47,062 bases of DNA from Priapulus caudatus. Lineage: Eukaryota > Priapulida > Priapulimorpha > Priapulimorphida > Priapulidae. The translations under genes and the position numbers were made by a program. Location of the stretch: NCBI RefSeq assembly GCF_000485595.1, contig NW_014577180.1:55073-102134 (forward strand), in the 5' to 3' direction. This document shows positions 20,284-31,746 of this stretch, one piece after another (position 1 is the stretch's first letter; the number at the start of each line of letters is the position of its first letter). Below the pieces are notes generated by a model, which saw only the letters and a list, made by a program, of their open reading frames with translations, did not search any database and had not been told where the DNA came from.

Positions 20284-21855
20284 GGATGGAAGGGGATGCC
20301 CTTTGCGGACGAGCTGTTGTGGTTTCCCCACAGCAGCGATAGCGACCCCAGTGGCAGGGGTCGAGTCGACATCCCAGGAAGAGCGTGCCGCGGTCGTCGA
20401 GACCGCTCGTCCGGGGAGTGTCACCCGCGCCGAAGCTTCGTCCCCGGTGAAGGCGACGAGCGACGCCTCGTCAGCTGAGGAGACGGCGGCGGCAAGGGAC
20501 GAGGTAGTGGTGGCCTGCGAGGGACCTGTCGTTGGCGACGGTGGAGTGTCTATCGTGGAGGAGCAGTGCTCTGCACCAGGGATTCGGGACGGCCAGCAGG
20601 AGCCACTCCACCCTGGTCCCCGGCAGGAGGGAGCCGGGCCTGCCCCGGCAGATGGGCAGGGCAGGAAGTCGCGAAGAGCCTCGGCGACAAAGCAGGCCGA
20701 CCGCCCGGGCACGAGTGCAGTAGGGTTCACAACCCCACCCCGTGCAGAGGCGTTGTGTGAGGGTCGTTGCGAACCAGTGACCTCCCTGTGTAACGAGGCA
20801 TGGAACTAGTGTCCGATGTGGGGTGTCGACCTGGCATGTGAACAATCACCATGCCGAGTATCACATGCAAAGGTGCCTGGTCGCACAGTGCCCAGTCCAG
20901 GTGTGTGATAAGGCCTACCCAGGCGCGGTGCTCTACCGCCTTTCACACCAGCACGGGGCTGACCATCGCCTCGGTCGAGCGTGCAAGATGCGCACGAACG
21001 GGAGATGGCCGAAGCGACACACCGGTACCCCCGGGTACCGAAAGTGCAGTAAAGGCTATCTCCGGGAGAAGACGGCGCTAGGGCAGAGCGCCCAGAAGGC
21101 CATTGTGCGCCCAGCGCGTAGAGCTGGCCGGCCATACGTGCAGGTACTGGCTGGAACCCCGCCCACACCGGTGCCCGCGCCGCGGGCTTCAAAGCGGGCG
21201 TGCACCGTACCTGTGCTCCGGAAGGCAAAGGTGCACGCTGCCGGGGTAGCGCTGCCTGCAACGGGGCGCACAACGTCGGCTGCGACAGAGTGCACAACGT
21301 CGGATTCGGCGAAGCTCGAGTTGTCGACTCCAACGGAACGTGCGGCATCGGCAGCAGCAGCGACAAAGCGTGCGGCGTCGATGAGAGCAAAACGTGTGTC
21401 GAGACGGACGGCAGCGACGGCGAGACGAGCGTCGGCTGTGACGAGACCAGCCCTATCAACTGTGTTGGGTCGAGTGCCCGCGAAGTCGTCCGCCTCCGCG
21501 TCCGAGTCAACGATATCAGCTGGATCGCGGGCGGCCTCCATGGCTGTAGAGCCAGTGGTACGGGCGGCTTGCCCAGTAGTGATCGGGCCGCGTTCAGGGA
21601 GTTCTGTGGGGGAACCTGCCGGATAGAGCTCTCGGGGCCTGTGACAGCCCGTCCTTCAGCAGTGCGAGTGGTGCAATGGCACTGGAGCTCGTGCCCCCAT
21701 TGGGGGTGGTGCAGCTGCACCAGGCCATTGACTGGGGCCATGCCCAACGCTGCCTCGAGCGTCAGATCGAGAACGCGGCCCTGGCGGAGTTCAAGCGGAG
21801 GATGGAGACCGTCCTGACCTTGTGGCACCCCGGGGACAAGCTGGCACAGCAATAG
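20284..21855 (+). CDS. Zinc-finger, Ala/Arg-rich retroelement-like protein, cleaner copy
   Basis: Readable in three stretches separated by frame changes. The first, 20284-20806, runs AAIATPVAGVESTSQEE to DEVVVACEGPVVGDGG. The second, 20823-21626, has a C2H2-like CP..CDKAYPGAVLYRLSHQH segment, then a long Ala/Arg/Ser-rich domain (TKRAASMRAKRVSRRTAATA). The third, about 21600-21855, has LGVVQLHQAIDWGHAQRCLE ending WHPGDKLAQQ and TAG. A finger followed by a basic, low-complexity region is compatible with a retroelement gag/ORF1 nucleic-acid-binding protein. The polypurine tract and LTR-like start lie 70-90 bases beyond the stop. No reverse transcriptase is present. The family is not recognised. 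Confidence 0.4.
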
Positions 21856-21926
21856 GGGCAGCTGCGCTCATTTAGGGCACCGGTGCACTGCTAGAAAGGC
21901 TTTTGAGATCGTACTGACGGTCGATC

Positions 21927-22427
21927 TTGAAGGGGGGAGTGTAGCGGTGGCACCGGACCCTCGGGTTCCCAGCACGGTGGGGGGTAGCTCCCTGGCAACC
22001 GGTATATGGGTAAATGTTTAGTGTTTGTGATTGTCTAATTGTTCTGTCCTTTTTTGGTCCTGTTTTGTCTGTGTTTGCTTAAGCCGATTGTTGAGATGTC
22101 AAACAAAAGATGGCCGCCATGTTGTGCAGTACCGTCCCGCCACGCCTTCTATTGAGCAGAGCAACGCGAAACATTGTTGGCCCGCAGGTTAATAGGTGGC
22201 AAGACACGCCCGGGGTTTGTCTCTCGCAGTTGGAGGAGGCTCCGACCGAGATAGCGTTGGGATATCGAGAGATTCTAGGTTCGTACAGAAGAGAAATAGA
22301 GGCCCCACCACCTGCGTTCTGTTGTAGAGCGGCACCATTTGTTAGTAGGACCCAGTATTGTCCTGTCGTCTGTGGCCCGGGGCGACAATAATACAGTAAT
22401 AAGAGTAAAGCTATTAACTTCTGCACA
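21927..22427 (+). mobile_element. Polypurine tract and LTR-like segment, copy 2
   Basis: CTTGAAGGGGGGAG followed by TGTAGCGGTGGCACCGG at 21940. This is the cleaner version of the signal at 17300. The part from 22041 on is identical to copy 1. The end near TTCTGCACA is a guess from the usual TG...CA rule. Confidence 0.4.
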
Positions 22428-22889
22428 CAAATAGATGCGGAATTAGTCTATTATCGTCGCATGGCTGCACGGGAGCGAGCAGGCTGCCGGTTACTGTATT
22501 CCGCTGTTGCCCGGCTGCACGCTCATCAAGTTTACTTCTATTCTGTTTACAGCCTCTGTGCATACCCCGCGGTAATAACCACTTGTTATTCAAGCGTAAC
22601 GTAACGCTAGGCAGCCAGGAGTGGGTGCCCCCGTTGTCTGTGTGTGTGCGTGTCGTTAAGCTCGTCCCTTGCACTTGTTGACTAACTACACGACGCACAG
22701 GAAACCGGAACACAGTGGAAACGGCTTTATTGCGGAGGAGCGCAGTATCGCAACGAGCCTCGAGTGCTACGACGATGCGGGTAGCCGACGATACGGCCAG
22801 TTCAAGGCCCTCCGGCGTACACAGGTGAGGTGAGATACCTAAAGGTTGTTGCTAGTCACTAACGTATCCGAACCAGCTGCGCCATCGGT

Positions 22890-24997
22890 TGATCGCCCAG
22901 GGAGATTCTCTAAAACGCTACAGTATTAAAAGATGTTTTGATAAAATTGTAAACTATCTACACCACAGTATAACAACGTTCTCATAATGCACTGGCATGC
23001 ACAACAAACAGTAAATAAATACGGACAATTCCGCTACTCAGTCGCCGCCAAGAAGCACTTAAAAGTCTACTGCTCAATGGCGAAGGGTTATATTCGTAGA
23101 CAAAGCGTATTGTACAGTAGGCCCCTGCTACACCCCGGCAACGCAAAAAGACATTGTCGTGTGACAAAACGTCCCAAAAGACGTAGCATCCGCCTTCATG
23201 GCCCCGAGCCGTTCTGCCTAAGCCAAGTAGTAAACAAAAAATTCCAAAGACGACACCTTTCGATTTACGCTTCAACGAGTCGCTACACTCAAATTTTATC
23301 TGAAAATAGTTTACTTGAGAAAAATTCAAAAATCAGCGGGCCTGCTCTGCAATTCACACTGAACTTTTGGTCTCTGAAACTCGTCAAAAAGAAATCGGTC
23401 ACTGCCCCTCTGCCTATCCAAGACACAAAACGCACCTCCAATACGCAACGCATTAGGCCATATCTGTAATTCTGCAAGCTTAGATCGTCCGGCACCTGTA
23501 CGGACTCGCATATGAGACCATCCAGCAGACTAGTGCTCTGCAGGATTTGGTGACGAAATTGAACAAAGATGCGCATTCGCCAATTGAAAACTGTTGTCAT
23601 GAAAGGCCTTATAATGCCCAAAAAAATATCTCGTCCCAATCCTCATGAGTGCATTAGTCTGCTGCTCTCGCACCTAAGGCTAGGAAATCAAGCATCAAAG
23701 AAAACGTCGTTGCAACCGAAGTTGGGATGAATTTTTGGCCAGTTAGCCTTTTCCCACAAGCCAGCCCCAATGAAACGTCGTGCAGGACGTTGACTGCAAC
23801 TATGGTTGTCGCCACTGCACGACAGGTAAATCTTGCATTTTAATTTGAACAATATTATAAGGTTTGACAAAATCACAATATTACTATGCTACACTTAAGT
23901 TCTTTGTTATGAAATGATGATATTATGTGTTTTTATTGTATGCACAGTGTACGATGAAGTATATCAATCTGAGGTAAAAATTCAATTAAGAAATTCAAGT
24001 ACAAAAATTCTGAATGGTGAACAGGCTAATACTACATGGAAACATTGGGTTCATATGCACTTCCATACTCTCTTCCATTCCAAAAATGTCACAAACTGAA
24101 TTTTAATATAACGAGGTTGTTTCAAAAAATAATTTTATTTCAGGCATTTGTCAGGCTTATTAATCATCTTGGCCTTTGTCTGGGAAAGGATGCGACAGCG
24201 AGATCTGAGCAGTAAGGCAGAATTAGGAATCGTTTGACAAAGACATTCTTCGCTGTAAAGAGCACGTTTACAGGCGTTATAGCCCAGGCCAAAACCCAGC
24301 CAGAAGAAGGCCTATTGATATAAACAGAAAGAAAACTCCTTTCAACAGAGAGAACATTGTCGTTTAGTGCCTTCTTTTGTGATTTTAATTCCGATCTGAA
24401 AATCATAACCAACCACATGTTTTAACAAGTGTGACAATGAATAATTTGATTTTATTACATGCTAAATTGTATTTTACGTTTTCTTCAATTTACAGAGCTG
24501 TGTTAAAATGTATTTTATTTTCTAGATAATAGTACCGATGATGATGAGCGCAATGGACGACCACCTGCCGTATGCATTTATTCTGATATCTGCAGACGAT
24601 TTAGATGAAGGATTGATGATATTTTATATACATTAATTTAAGTTAAATTTTAAAATTGAAGTTGATGTACTATTGATACATTTTATTTCTTCACTTGATT
24701 CCTCAAAAGATTTAATTCTTTGTATTGCTTAACTTAACACACCTTTCCAGCAGATTATTCATGTTCCATTCTTTGCATTCCACAATAATATTAAACGTAA
24801 ATTTGTGAATTACTATAGAAATGATGGGAGTTTATTGTGTATAACTTGTAACTAGTTATGTAGCTATTTTTATTTAGGGAGACTGTATTAAATCTTTAAA
24901 AACTGGATTTTTAGATGCAGCAGAGGAAATACTGCCAGCAGACCTGGCAGAAAGACTTGCCGGAACTTTCCCAGAAGACAATGTGCTGAACAAGTAA
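22890..24997 (+). pseudogene. DUF6589-type element gene, 5' exons, copy 2 (noisy)
   Basis: The same exon series as 18253-20160, with many extra bases. The acidic exon that reads DNSTDDDDAMDD in copy 1 is frame-broken here (24528-24611). In contrast the last exon (24881-24996) is better here (LAGTFPEDNVLNK) than in copy 1, where two compensating indels change it. Each copy therefore carries its own errors, and a consensus of the two would be needed to judge the gene. Confidence 0.45.
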
Positions 24998-25091
24998 GTA
25001 ACATAGATCAAAATGTATAATCATCAACATTTAAAATCTGAAGTAATATGCAAATCTGTGCAAATCCATAGTTTAAAATTATGTGTTATAT

Positions 25092-25100
25092 GTTCAGTTT

Positions 25101-25144
<44 letters not shown>
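25092..25144. repeat. TA microsatellite
   Basis: A near-pure (TA)n tract just before an exon. It is the boundary of the duplicated block. Confidence 0.8.
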
Positions 25145-25145
<1 letters not shown>

Positions 25146-25409
25146 CAAACGTCGAAACACAAGAAACACACAATCAGACTTGTGCATACAGCATTGTGTT
25201 TGACAACGTCAACAGCAATTTGCGTGCACACCAGACGTCCAGAAAAACTGGCAATGTTATGAAAAACATGGTCCAGGCGTAGGTTGCCATTGACAGAGTT
25301 CCAACGCTACACCTGTCAGACCTGGCCCCTTTACCGGAAGAGGTGGCGAATGTACCATGCAGCATCTTCATTCCGAGTAAAACTGAAACCAGGACTATTC
25401 GGTAGGATT
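25145..25409 (+). pseudogene. DUF6589 domain exon A
   Basis: After ATATAG the frame reads ...CAYSIVFDNVNSNLRAHQTS, then MKNMVQA, TAG, VAIDRVPTLHLSDLAPL and IFIPSKTETRTIR, to a GG|TAGGATT/CGG|TAGG region. The 'VFDN(V/I)... R...T... N...VQA.AV.DRV...LSD' pattern is the signature of DUF6589 proteins, which are transposon-associated in animals and fungi. The single TAG (25279-25281) interrupts it where the family has an aromatic or small residue. Confidence 0.55.
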
Positions 25410-25552
25410 AGGAATAACATTGTTGTTAATCCAAATTCATTTTCAAAATACTTCTTTAACATATATACAAAACTTTAATTTTCAAATACATTGTCCATCA
25501 ACATTGGCAGCAATCGTTGAAGTAAAATGTTTATTTTTCATATATTGCAGAT

Positions 25553-25840
25553 CTGACTGTAACAGTAGTATAGGAAACACTGGAAGAACATCTCCCTTTC
25601 TTTAATAAAGAAGGGTTTGCAGAAGAAATTAACCTTCACGTGCATGCAGATAATTCTAAGAGGAAAAGTCAGCTAGTGAGATTTGTTAACAATATTCTCT
25701 GGGAAATTTTTAAATGCTGTTTAAATGAAAGTGTCAATGACACTCTAGCTCACCCTGGGTGTGACAGAAGAAGGAGGGGGTATATAAAGCAAGAGTATAT
25801 GTACGGGAGAACTCCCAAAATTTCCTCAAATAATTTTTGA
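25553..25840 (+). pseudogene. DUF6589 domain exon B
   Basis: The acceptor is TATATTGCAG. The frame (codons from 25550/25553) reads LTVTVV, TAG, ETLEEHLPFFNKEGFAEEI, then HVHADNSKRKSQLVRFVN and continues to TGA at 25838-25840. 'L.EHLPFF' is a second DUF6589 landmark. With one nonsense codon in each of two exons the gene is probably inactive unless these are assembly errors. Confidence 0.5.
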
Positions 25841-27035
25841 TGCGAAAATAAATGTTTCAGATCTGAAAGTCTGAAATCTTGACGAGAGATGGCGCTACGC
25901 CTAAATGATCGCCAATTGAACCTGAATTGACTCATGGCCATTTCCATTTTTGCCAAAAAGTGGAAGTGGTTCGAAAGTAGGTCGACTGGCGTGCTCCAAA
26001 ATAGGACGTTCACACCTCTCACATCGGAGTAACTGTGTGCAATTTGAAACATGTGGGTCAAACGGATCTTCCTACAAAACGTTATTTTAATAAATCGCTG
26101 TTAAACACTTAATAATAACCATTGGCACTTTACATAAACAATGGATTTAACAATGTAATAGTAAATGCTTCTGTCATGTCTAACCCTGCTCACTGAAGAT
26201 GTAAGTTTTTAAAATCAACTAACCATGTTGTTGTGATAATGGCAGTTGTGGCATAGTAATAATGTATAAACCTTGGTGGTATTTGCAATTTAAGGATTCA
26301 AACAATACGTTCTGTCATGGAGGAAATGTCGCAGACAGAGGAACGGTGGCACAACTGAAGTGCGACTTCATCACAGATCCTTTCGTAAAAAAGTCATGTC
26401 GAATTTCCAACATGTCTGGGACATGTGGACATTACCACGTGAGTAAAACAGATGGTTTCTTCAAAATGCTAACATAAACAATAAAACAGCAGCAATAGCA
26501 TTGACAGGTTTGAAACAGAAAAAATACTTGATGAGTCTTGCAAATTAATAAGAATGCCAGTGCTACAGTTGCGATATACTTATTTCTTGCTAGTTCACTA
26601 CACACGCTCATGTCTTGCTCTGTGCAATGACGTTGCTGGGTATGACAAACATGCAAGACATTCCTGATGGTTTCCCCACGAATGGAACTAGGAAAGCCAA
26701 GATGACTTGGCTCCAATAACTGGCGCAGGAGGTAGTGGAATGGGGTACCGGCGGAACTAATCCGCAGCGCGGCGCTGATCGTCAACTCGGTTATTCAATG
26801 CAATTGTGATTGTAAACACTTTGGTCATGTACCTTAGCTTCATGATCGTTACAGAGCTGACAAAAGCATCAAACTTGGCACAGTTGTAGCCTATGGTGGT
26901 ACTATTAGAGGGGTGCCCCCTTAGAAGTGAATTACAGATGATTAAATGTTCGAACTGCGCCCACCTGTACTGGCGCATTGTATACAGCTGTTAACCCCCC
27001 CACCCCGCCGCATACGCTATTGCGCTATAAGGCAA
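25841..27035. other. Non-coding, AT-rich
   Basis: No supported gene. Short frames at 26262-26477 and on the minus strand around 26432-26785 have no recognisable features. Confidence 0.4.
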
Positions 27036-27318
27036 CATGAAAGTGTATTAACTCTCATATCTCGCAAACGAATTGAGTTACATTTTCTAAAATTCTAGAT
27101 ACATATAAACACATGTCTTGGCTATGGTCTCTGTGAATTTTCAATTTGTTAAATCACGAATATTTTAATTAATTACCAAAAATATACGCACGTTATCGCT
27201 CATTGGCTAATATATACGCGCTATATACTATGGCCCGTAGGATAGTGTACTAACTCTAATATCTCGCAAAGGATTTGAGTTACATTTCTAAAATTCTAGA
27301 TACCTATAGACACATTTG
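27036..27318 (+). repeat. Direct repeat pair (about 80 bp, 200 bp apart)
   Basis: GTATTAACTCTCATATCTCGCAAACGAATTGAG at 27044 and GTACTAACTCTAATATCTCGCAAAGGATTTGAG at 27244 both continue as TTACATTT.CTAAAATTCTAGATAC...ATA. They lie right before the gag-like sequence and may be part of the retroelement's 5' region. Confidence 0.7.
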
Positions 27319-27358
27319 GCTGATTACCGCAGAGGGTTGATGCACCTGTACACCCGCA

Positions 27359-27830
27359 TTGAGAAGGCTGCAACGACCGAAGTCTTTTCTGCAGATGCGG
27401 GAAGAAGTGTTGGACTTCTTCAGGGATCAGGAGTCAAGCAAGAGAGTCAAAGTCCACGAAGCGTGGGCTGCCTCTCACACAACAGCAGAGATGTCATCCG
27501 CTTCCAGCAAAAGAAAAGAACTGAAAGAGGATATCTCAAACCTTTCAAAGCAGGTTTCGATGTTAGTAGACTGTGAAAGACCTAAGAACCGAACGGGGTG
27601 GAGGAAGACAACCATTTAGGCGTGAGCCAACCTGTTTTAACTGTGGGAAGAAAGGGCACACAAGGAATGAGTGCAGCAACCCCGCCATTTGTTTTGGTTG
27701 TAAGATGCCCGGGCATATCAAGAGGGACTGTCTTGCAAGGACAACACAGGATCTATCATCAGTTACACAGGTGAAACAGTCAGACACAGTCGAGGATGGG
27801 ACAGACGCATTTTGGGCACTGCAATAAAGG
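27359..27830 (+). pseudogene. Gypsy-like gag with two CCHC zinc knuckles
   Basis: The early frame contains VLDFFRDQESSKRVKVHEAW. After a frame change near 27590, two knuckles follow: CFNCGKKGHTRNEC and CFGCKMPGHIKRDC. Tandem CX2CX4HX4C knuckles are the nucleic-acid-binding part of gag in LTR retrotransposons. The frame ends at TAA 27825-27827, followed by the protease in another frame, so the gag-protease junction may once have needed a frameshift or may simply be decayed. Confidence 0.75.
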
Positions 27831-27834
27831 CTCA

Positions 27835-28329
27835 CAAAATGAAGATCTGACGCACCGGCTGGTGGCACCAAGTCCAAGAGGCCTGCTCCAGATTGGAGGC
27901 ATCGAACTAGGATGCATCTTGGACACGGGATCAGAAACATCCATAATCCCATCCTCTGTGTATCACCTTCAGTTAAAGCAACGTTTAGGAGAGTTGAAGC
28001 CAATGTCCGGAGTGTTCCTGAATGCGATTGGTGTTGTAGGCATAGAGATACCAATTGAAGGTTACATCGAGGTTCCCATCGGCGTTCAGGGACAGTTACT
28101 CAAAAGGAGCTTCCTGATAGCAACAGATAACGCCAGTAAGATTCGTGCGTCCGAGTATCCTGTGTTGCTTTGATGCAATGTCCTTCGGAAACTGAGCTCA
28201 CCTGTATCGGTAGACCAAGTTTTAAAGGCTGCAAACTGGACAGAAACATCAGGAAGAACAGATGTTGCTATCGCACCAATCCATGTGAAGACTGATTGTG
28301 ATGAGGTTTTTCCACCATACTGCGTGTGA
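27835..28329 (+). pseudogene. Gypsy-like retroelement aspartic protease, with nonsense codon
   Basis: LQIGGIELGCILDTGSETSI carries the DTGS active-site motif (about 27912-27940). A flap-like region follows (GVVGIEIPIEGYIEVPIG), then ASEYPVLL and TGA at 28171-28173 where the family usually has glycine (GGA to TGA is one base), then CNVLRKL in the same frame. A further TGA is at 28327-28329. Reverse transcriptase, RNase H and integrase are absent, so this is a 5' fragment of a Ty3/gypsy-type element. Confidence 0.75.
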
Positions 28330-28500
28330 AGGGTCGTTTGTCAAGTGGAGACAAGTTTTCACCCTCAGCTCATGGGAGAAGTTCTAGTTCGAGATGCTTC
28401 TGGTCAGAAAGACTTGGCAATAAACACAATTGAGGGATGCCAGCAGTTTGATGGTGTAAATATGGTAAATATGGGCAATGGTGAGCAATTTGCTTTCTGA
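28330..28500 (+). pseudogene. Residual pol linker of the gypsy-like element
   Basis: The same frame continues past the stop with HPQLMGEVLVRDASGQKDL up to TGA near 28500. It is probably the stretch between protease and reverse transcriptase. Confidence 0.4.
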
Positions 28501-30625
28501 ATGGTGTTGAATGTTTTGCTGTCCAGACTTGGTTGTGTTGAGGTAATATCCTGTTTGTTTGTTTGTTTGTTTAATTTGCTTGGTCCAATAGGTAAACTTC
28601 AAAGGTATCTTCAAGTTTTGTGTTATTGTTGTGAATTTAATTTTGAAAATAATCAAAATTGTTATAAGACTATTTTTCAGTAGTATTCTGATTAAAATAT
28701 TGTTCATTGTGATTCAATTTCCTTTTTTCCTTGAAGTTACTCAACTCTGTTACCTTTAATCAACTCTGTTACCCTTACTCACCTCCGTTACCAATGAGAT
28801 ATATATGATGTTTTCATACATTATACTGTGAATGAAATATAATTAAAGCAGTTACTGAATGTAGAGATGCCGACGGTGCAGCCGGCATGGTCGGGAATCG
28901 GCCTAATATGAGCTGAGACCAGGCAGGTGGAGTTTTCTGTATATTTCTAATAAATTGTTGTTGCTTTTCATAACATGTTTAGCAATAAATAAATAATAAT
29001 AAATAAGCTTTCTATTGATGTAATGGTTGCGTGTGTTGTTTATTGACTTACTTGACAAATATAAATTAAATTAGCTGCAAAAATTACATCGCTAGTGCTA
29101 ATTTCATCGACCAATGCTTAGAAAGCTGAAATCTCGCTCTTTCTCTCGATACCCACTACGAAAATATTCGTTACATGTGCGTTTTACAATCGCGATTAGA
29201 CAAGTTTCGACAAAGATTTCTAAACGATCTAAAGTCAAAATTAATCCAAACTTGGCATAGATAAGTAGCCTAATATTATTGTTTTCAACTTCCAAACAAC
29301 AAACGCAAAAAACGTGCTGGCTCATTCATATTTCGAACGTTTTTACAATCTAGTATCGGCCGAGAATTCGACCGAGTTCAGCGTGTTGGTTTCTGGGTAA
29401 TAACCAATATGGCGGTGCCCAGGTTAATTCTATTTCCAGTAGTTTAAACATTGCGTTGTTGGTCGAAAACGGCAAAATTCTTATAGTTTTTCTAATTCAC
29501 TTCTTTGTTATTAAATAATAACCGCAGTGTATCTTTCCATACTTAGAATGTGATATTAATTGCGTAAATATCGATCGTAACGAAGCGATTGCATAGTCTA
29601 TATATCGTTGGTAGGCCTACCCTATTATATCGTGTCTCTACTAATAATACACTTCACATACATCGTCAGCACCAATTTTCTCACAGATTTCGTTATTAGA
29701 TATTGTTCGGAGATGCACACATAGGTCGTTTTATAATTCACATTTATTCCACAAAGAAGCCATTAAATTGAACTGGTACATACATGTTCTCATGCAGTTT
29801 CATTATGAAATAAAAAAAATTTTGTCAGTTGTCAGACCGATTATTTAGAATGTGTTGATGTTTGAGTTACCTAATTGACAATGATGTGTGAGGTTGATCC
29901 AATGTACTTCTTCTTCTGTACTTTAATTTTGAAGAGAAAAAACTAGACTTATTCAACATAAATTTACCAAATTTATAATACTTAGTATTAAATAGTATAC
30001 ATATATGCAGTGTATAATTACAGTTAAGTATACATACATTTCTATGTGTGCATTATATAAATAGGTGTATTGGTTGTTCATTACATTATTATTATTAGTT
30101 TTCATTATATTTTACAGACGAACCACTCAACCAGCCCACCATGAGTAAAGATGGAATCGGCCAAAAATACTGACGAAAGGACAGGACGGTTACCCCCGTG
30201 GAGACACACCGAATCCTGAGTCAGCAACGTCACGTGTAACTCAACCGAACCGAACGAAGCGTCGCAATCCGCGCCTTCCAGTAGGTGACGAATACGGGCC
30301 AGATAATCCGAGACTTCCAGTCGACAGCCGAAGCCACGGACCAAGGCTTATCTATAGGCTATACCCCTTCCACCTCTCGGTGGGCTCGAGGCTGGTGGGG
30401 AGGTGTGACGTTATTGTATCATTTGCCCATATTAGGCCCAATAGGTGGCGCTATATTATTTCCTAAAGCCATGTACTTGCGTGGTCACTCTACTACGTGG
30501 CAGGCTGGAGAGTGGCTGGAAATAAATCCTTTGAGTTTATATATTATACGTCAGCTCTTACGACTTTACTTCTAGAAATACAACAGTTTATTACACTTTT
30601 TATGACCAAAGGAATATCTTTACAT
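28501..30625. other. AT-rich non-coding stretch
   Basis: Contains an 18-bp tandem repeat, three copies (TCAACTCTGTTACC..., 28739-28792), and a GTTT microsatellite at 28555-28573. No gene was recognised. The frames around 30105-30575 on either strand show no family resemblance. Confidence 0.4.
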
Positions 30626-30637
30626 ACTTATCTATTA

Positions 30638-31734
30638 TTGTAGTGCCCCTAGGGTGGCCGACTACGTTTGGACAGACGTTAGTTCGTAACGCGTGTCCAG
30701 TAGTGGGATTCAGAGTCCGCTCCTGTCGGTGTATCAGGCAGGACGGCGATGACACGTAGCAGATAACAGGTATGGTGCCAGTTAAACAGAACACGGTGAG
30801 ATTCGGTTAACGATACGGTTATATAGCTTTTATTGCGTGTTACTAATGTACAAATGATTCCCCTGCATTCGTATATGCAGCGGACCTTTTATCGATCCCG
30901 TCTAATATCTACGCGTCGCCGGCTCCGTCTTCTTCCCTCACGTTCGTCCTTGCCTTGCGATGATCCGAACAGTCTCCAAGGTATCTCCCTCGCAGTCGCT
31001 CCTAGCTCTACCAGAATGCCGTTCTTCGCCCATTTTATTCCCCTCTCCCATTCGGCTCTGGTTTACACCTACCTGAAAAACCTGTGCTTCTATCCTCTCG
31101 CTACCACGCCGCCGTTCCCTCTCTCTCTGTTCCTTCCTCCCTCTCCTTCCTCTTCCCGTCTTCCTACCTATAACCTATCCCTGAAAAATAACTCTCCCTC
31201 TTTCTCTTCGTCCTCGGCTGCTTCCTCTCCTTCTTCTTCTTCCTCTTCCTCTTCTTCCTGGACCTGTACCTAACTGCTTGCTTCTGCTCGGTGTCGTCCT
31301 CTGCTGCTGCTTCTTATCCTTCTTCTTCTTCTTCCTCCTACCTAGACCTGAGAATAACTGCCTCTAGCTGCGATTCTGTGCACCTTATATACTAGCTGGC
31401 AGCACCCCCCCCTCCCCCTAAGGCGTTGTGCAATCCGTACCTGGCAGTACCCGATGACTCACCGGTTAGGCACTCAGTTGCGCAACGCGGTGCTAGCACG
31501 GATTATTGCGTAACCCATAAGTAACTCTCCTTGTTCTCGCCCGACAGGCGGCAGCACCAGCAGTAAAAGATGGCCGCGCCCAGGTGTCAATGTTTACACG
31601 CGGTCTATATTCTATCTTGCCTTTACTTGATATATATATAGTTATTATATCTATACGGTGAGTTCGGTCTATTGGTCCCGATCTAGTCTACTACTCCTGT
31701 AAGTTATACACCCCCGAAATCTCCACATTATCAC
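30638..31734. mobile_element. Insertion of about 1.1 kb flanked by a 12-bp direct repeat
   Basis: ACTTATCTATTA occurs at 30626-30637 and again at 31735-31746. The enclosed sequence begins TTGTAGTGCCCCTAGGG, is GC-richer than its flanks and ends near CACATTATCAC. The long duplication fits target-primed or other staggered-cut insertion. TGT...ACA-like ends could instead mean a solo LTR with a shorter duplication. No coding domain is visible. Confidence 0.5.
31083..31345 (+). repeat. Homopyrimidine-rich tract
   Basis: Long C/T-only runs (for example TTCTTCTTCTTCCTCTTCCT) with few purine interruptions. Such tracts can form triplex (H-DNA) structures. It lies inside the 12-bp-flanked insertion. 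Confidence 0.75.
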
Positions 31735-31746
31735 ACTTATCTATTA

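Larger units (their letters stand above)
20284..25140 (+). repeat. Large duplicated block, copy 2
   Basis: Left arm 20284-22040 (cleaner), core 22041-22843 (identical to copy 1), right arm 22844-25110 (about 10% longer and noisier than copy 1). It begins abruptly at CGGATGGAAGG directly after a TA microsatellite, which is where copy 1's right arm ends, and it ends in a longer TA microsatellite. Confidence 0.85.

Noticed and set aside
20806-21852. 348-codon minus-strand frame
   Set aside because: Low-complexity mirror of the GC-rich plus-strand coding block. GC-rich DNA gives long antisense frames, and there is no domain resemblance.
28904-30441. Inverted GGCCTAATATG / CATATTAGGCC 1.5 kb apart
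   Set aside because: Only an 11-bp match with no target duplication. Chance or unrelated fragments are likely.
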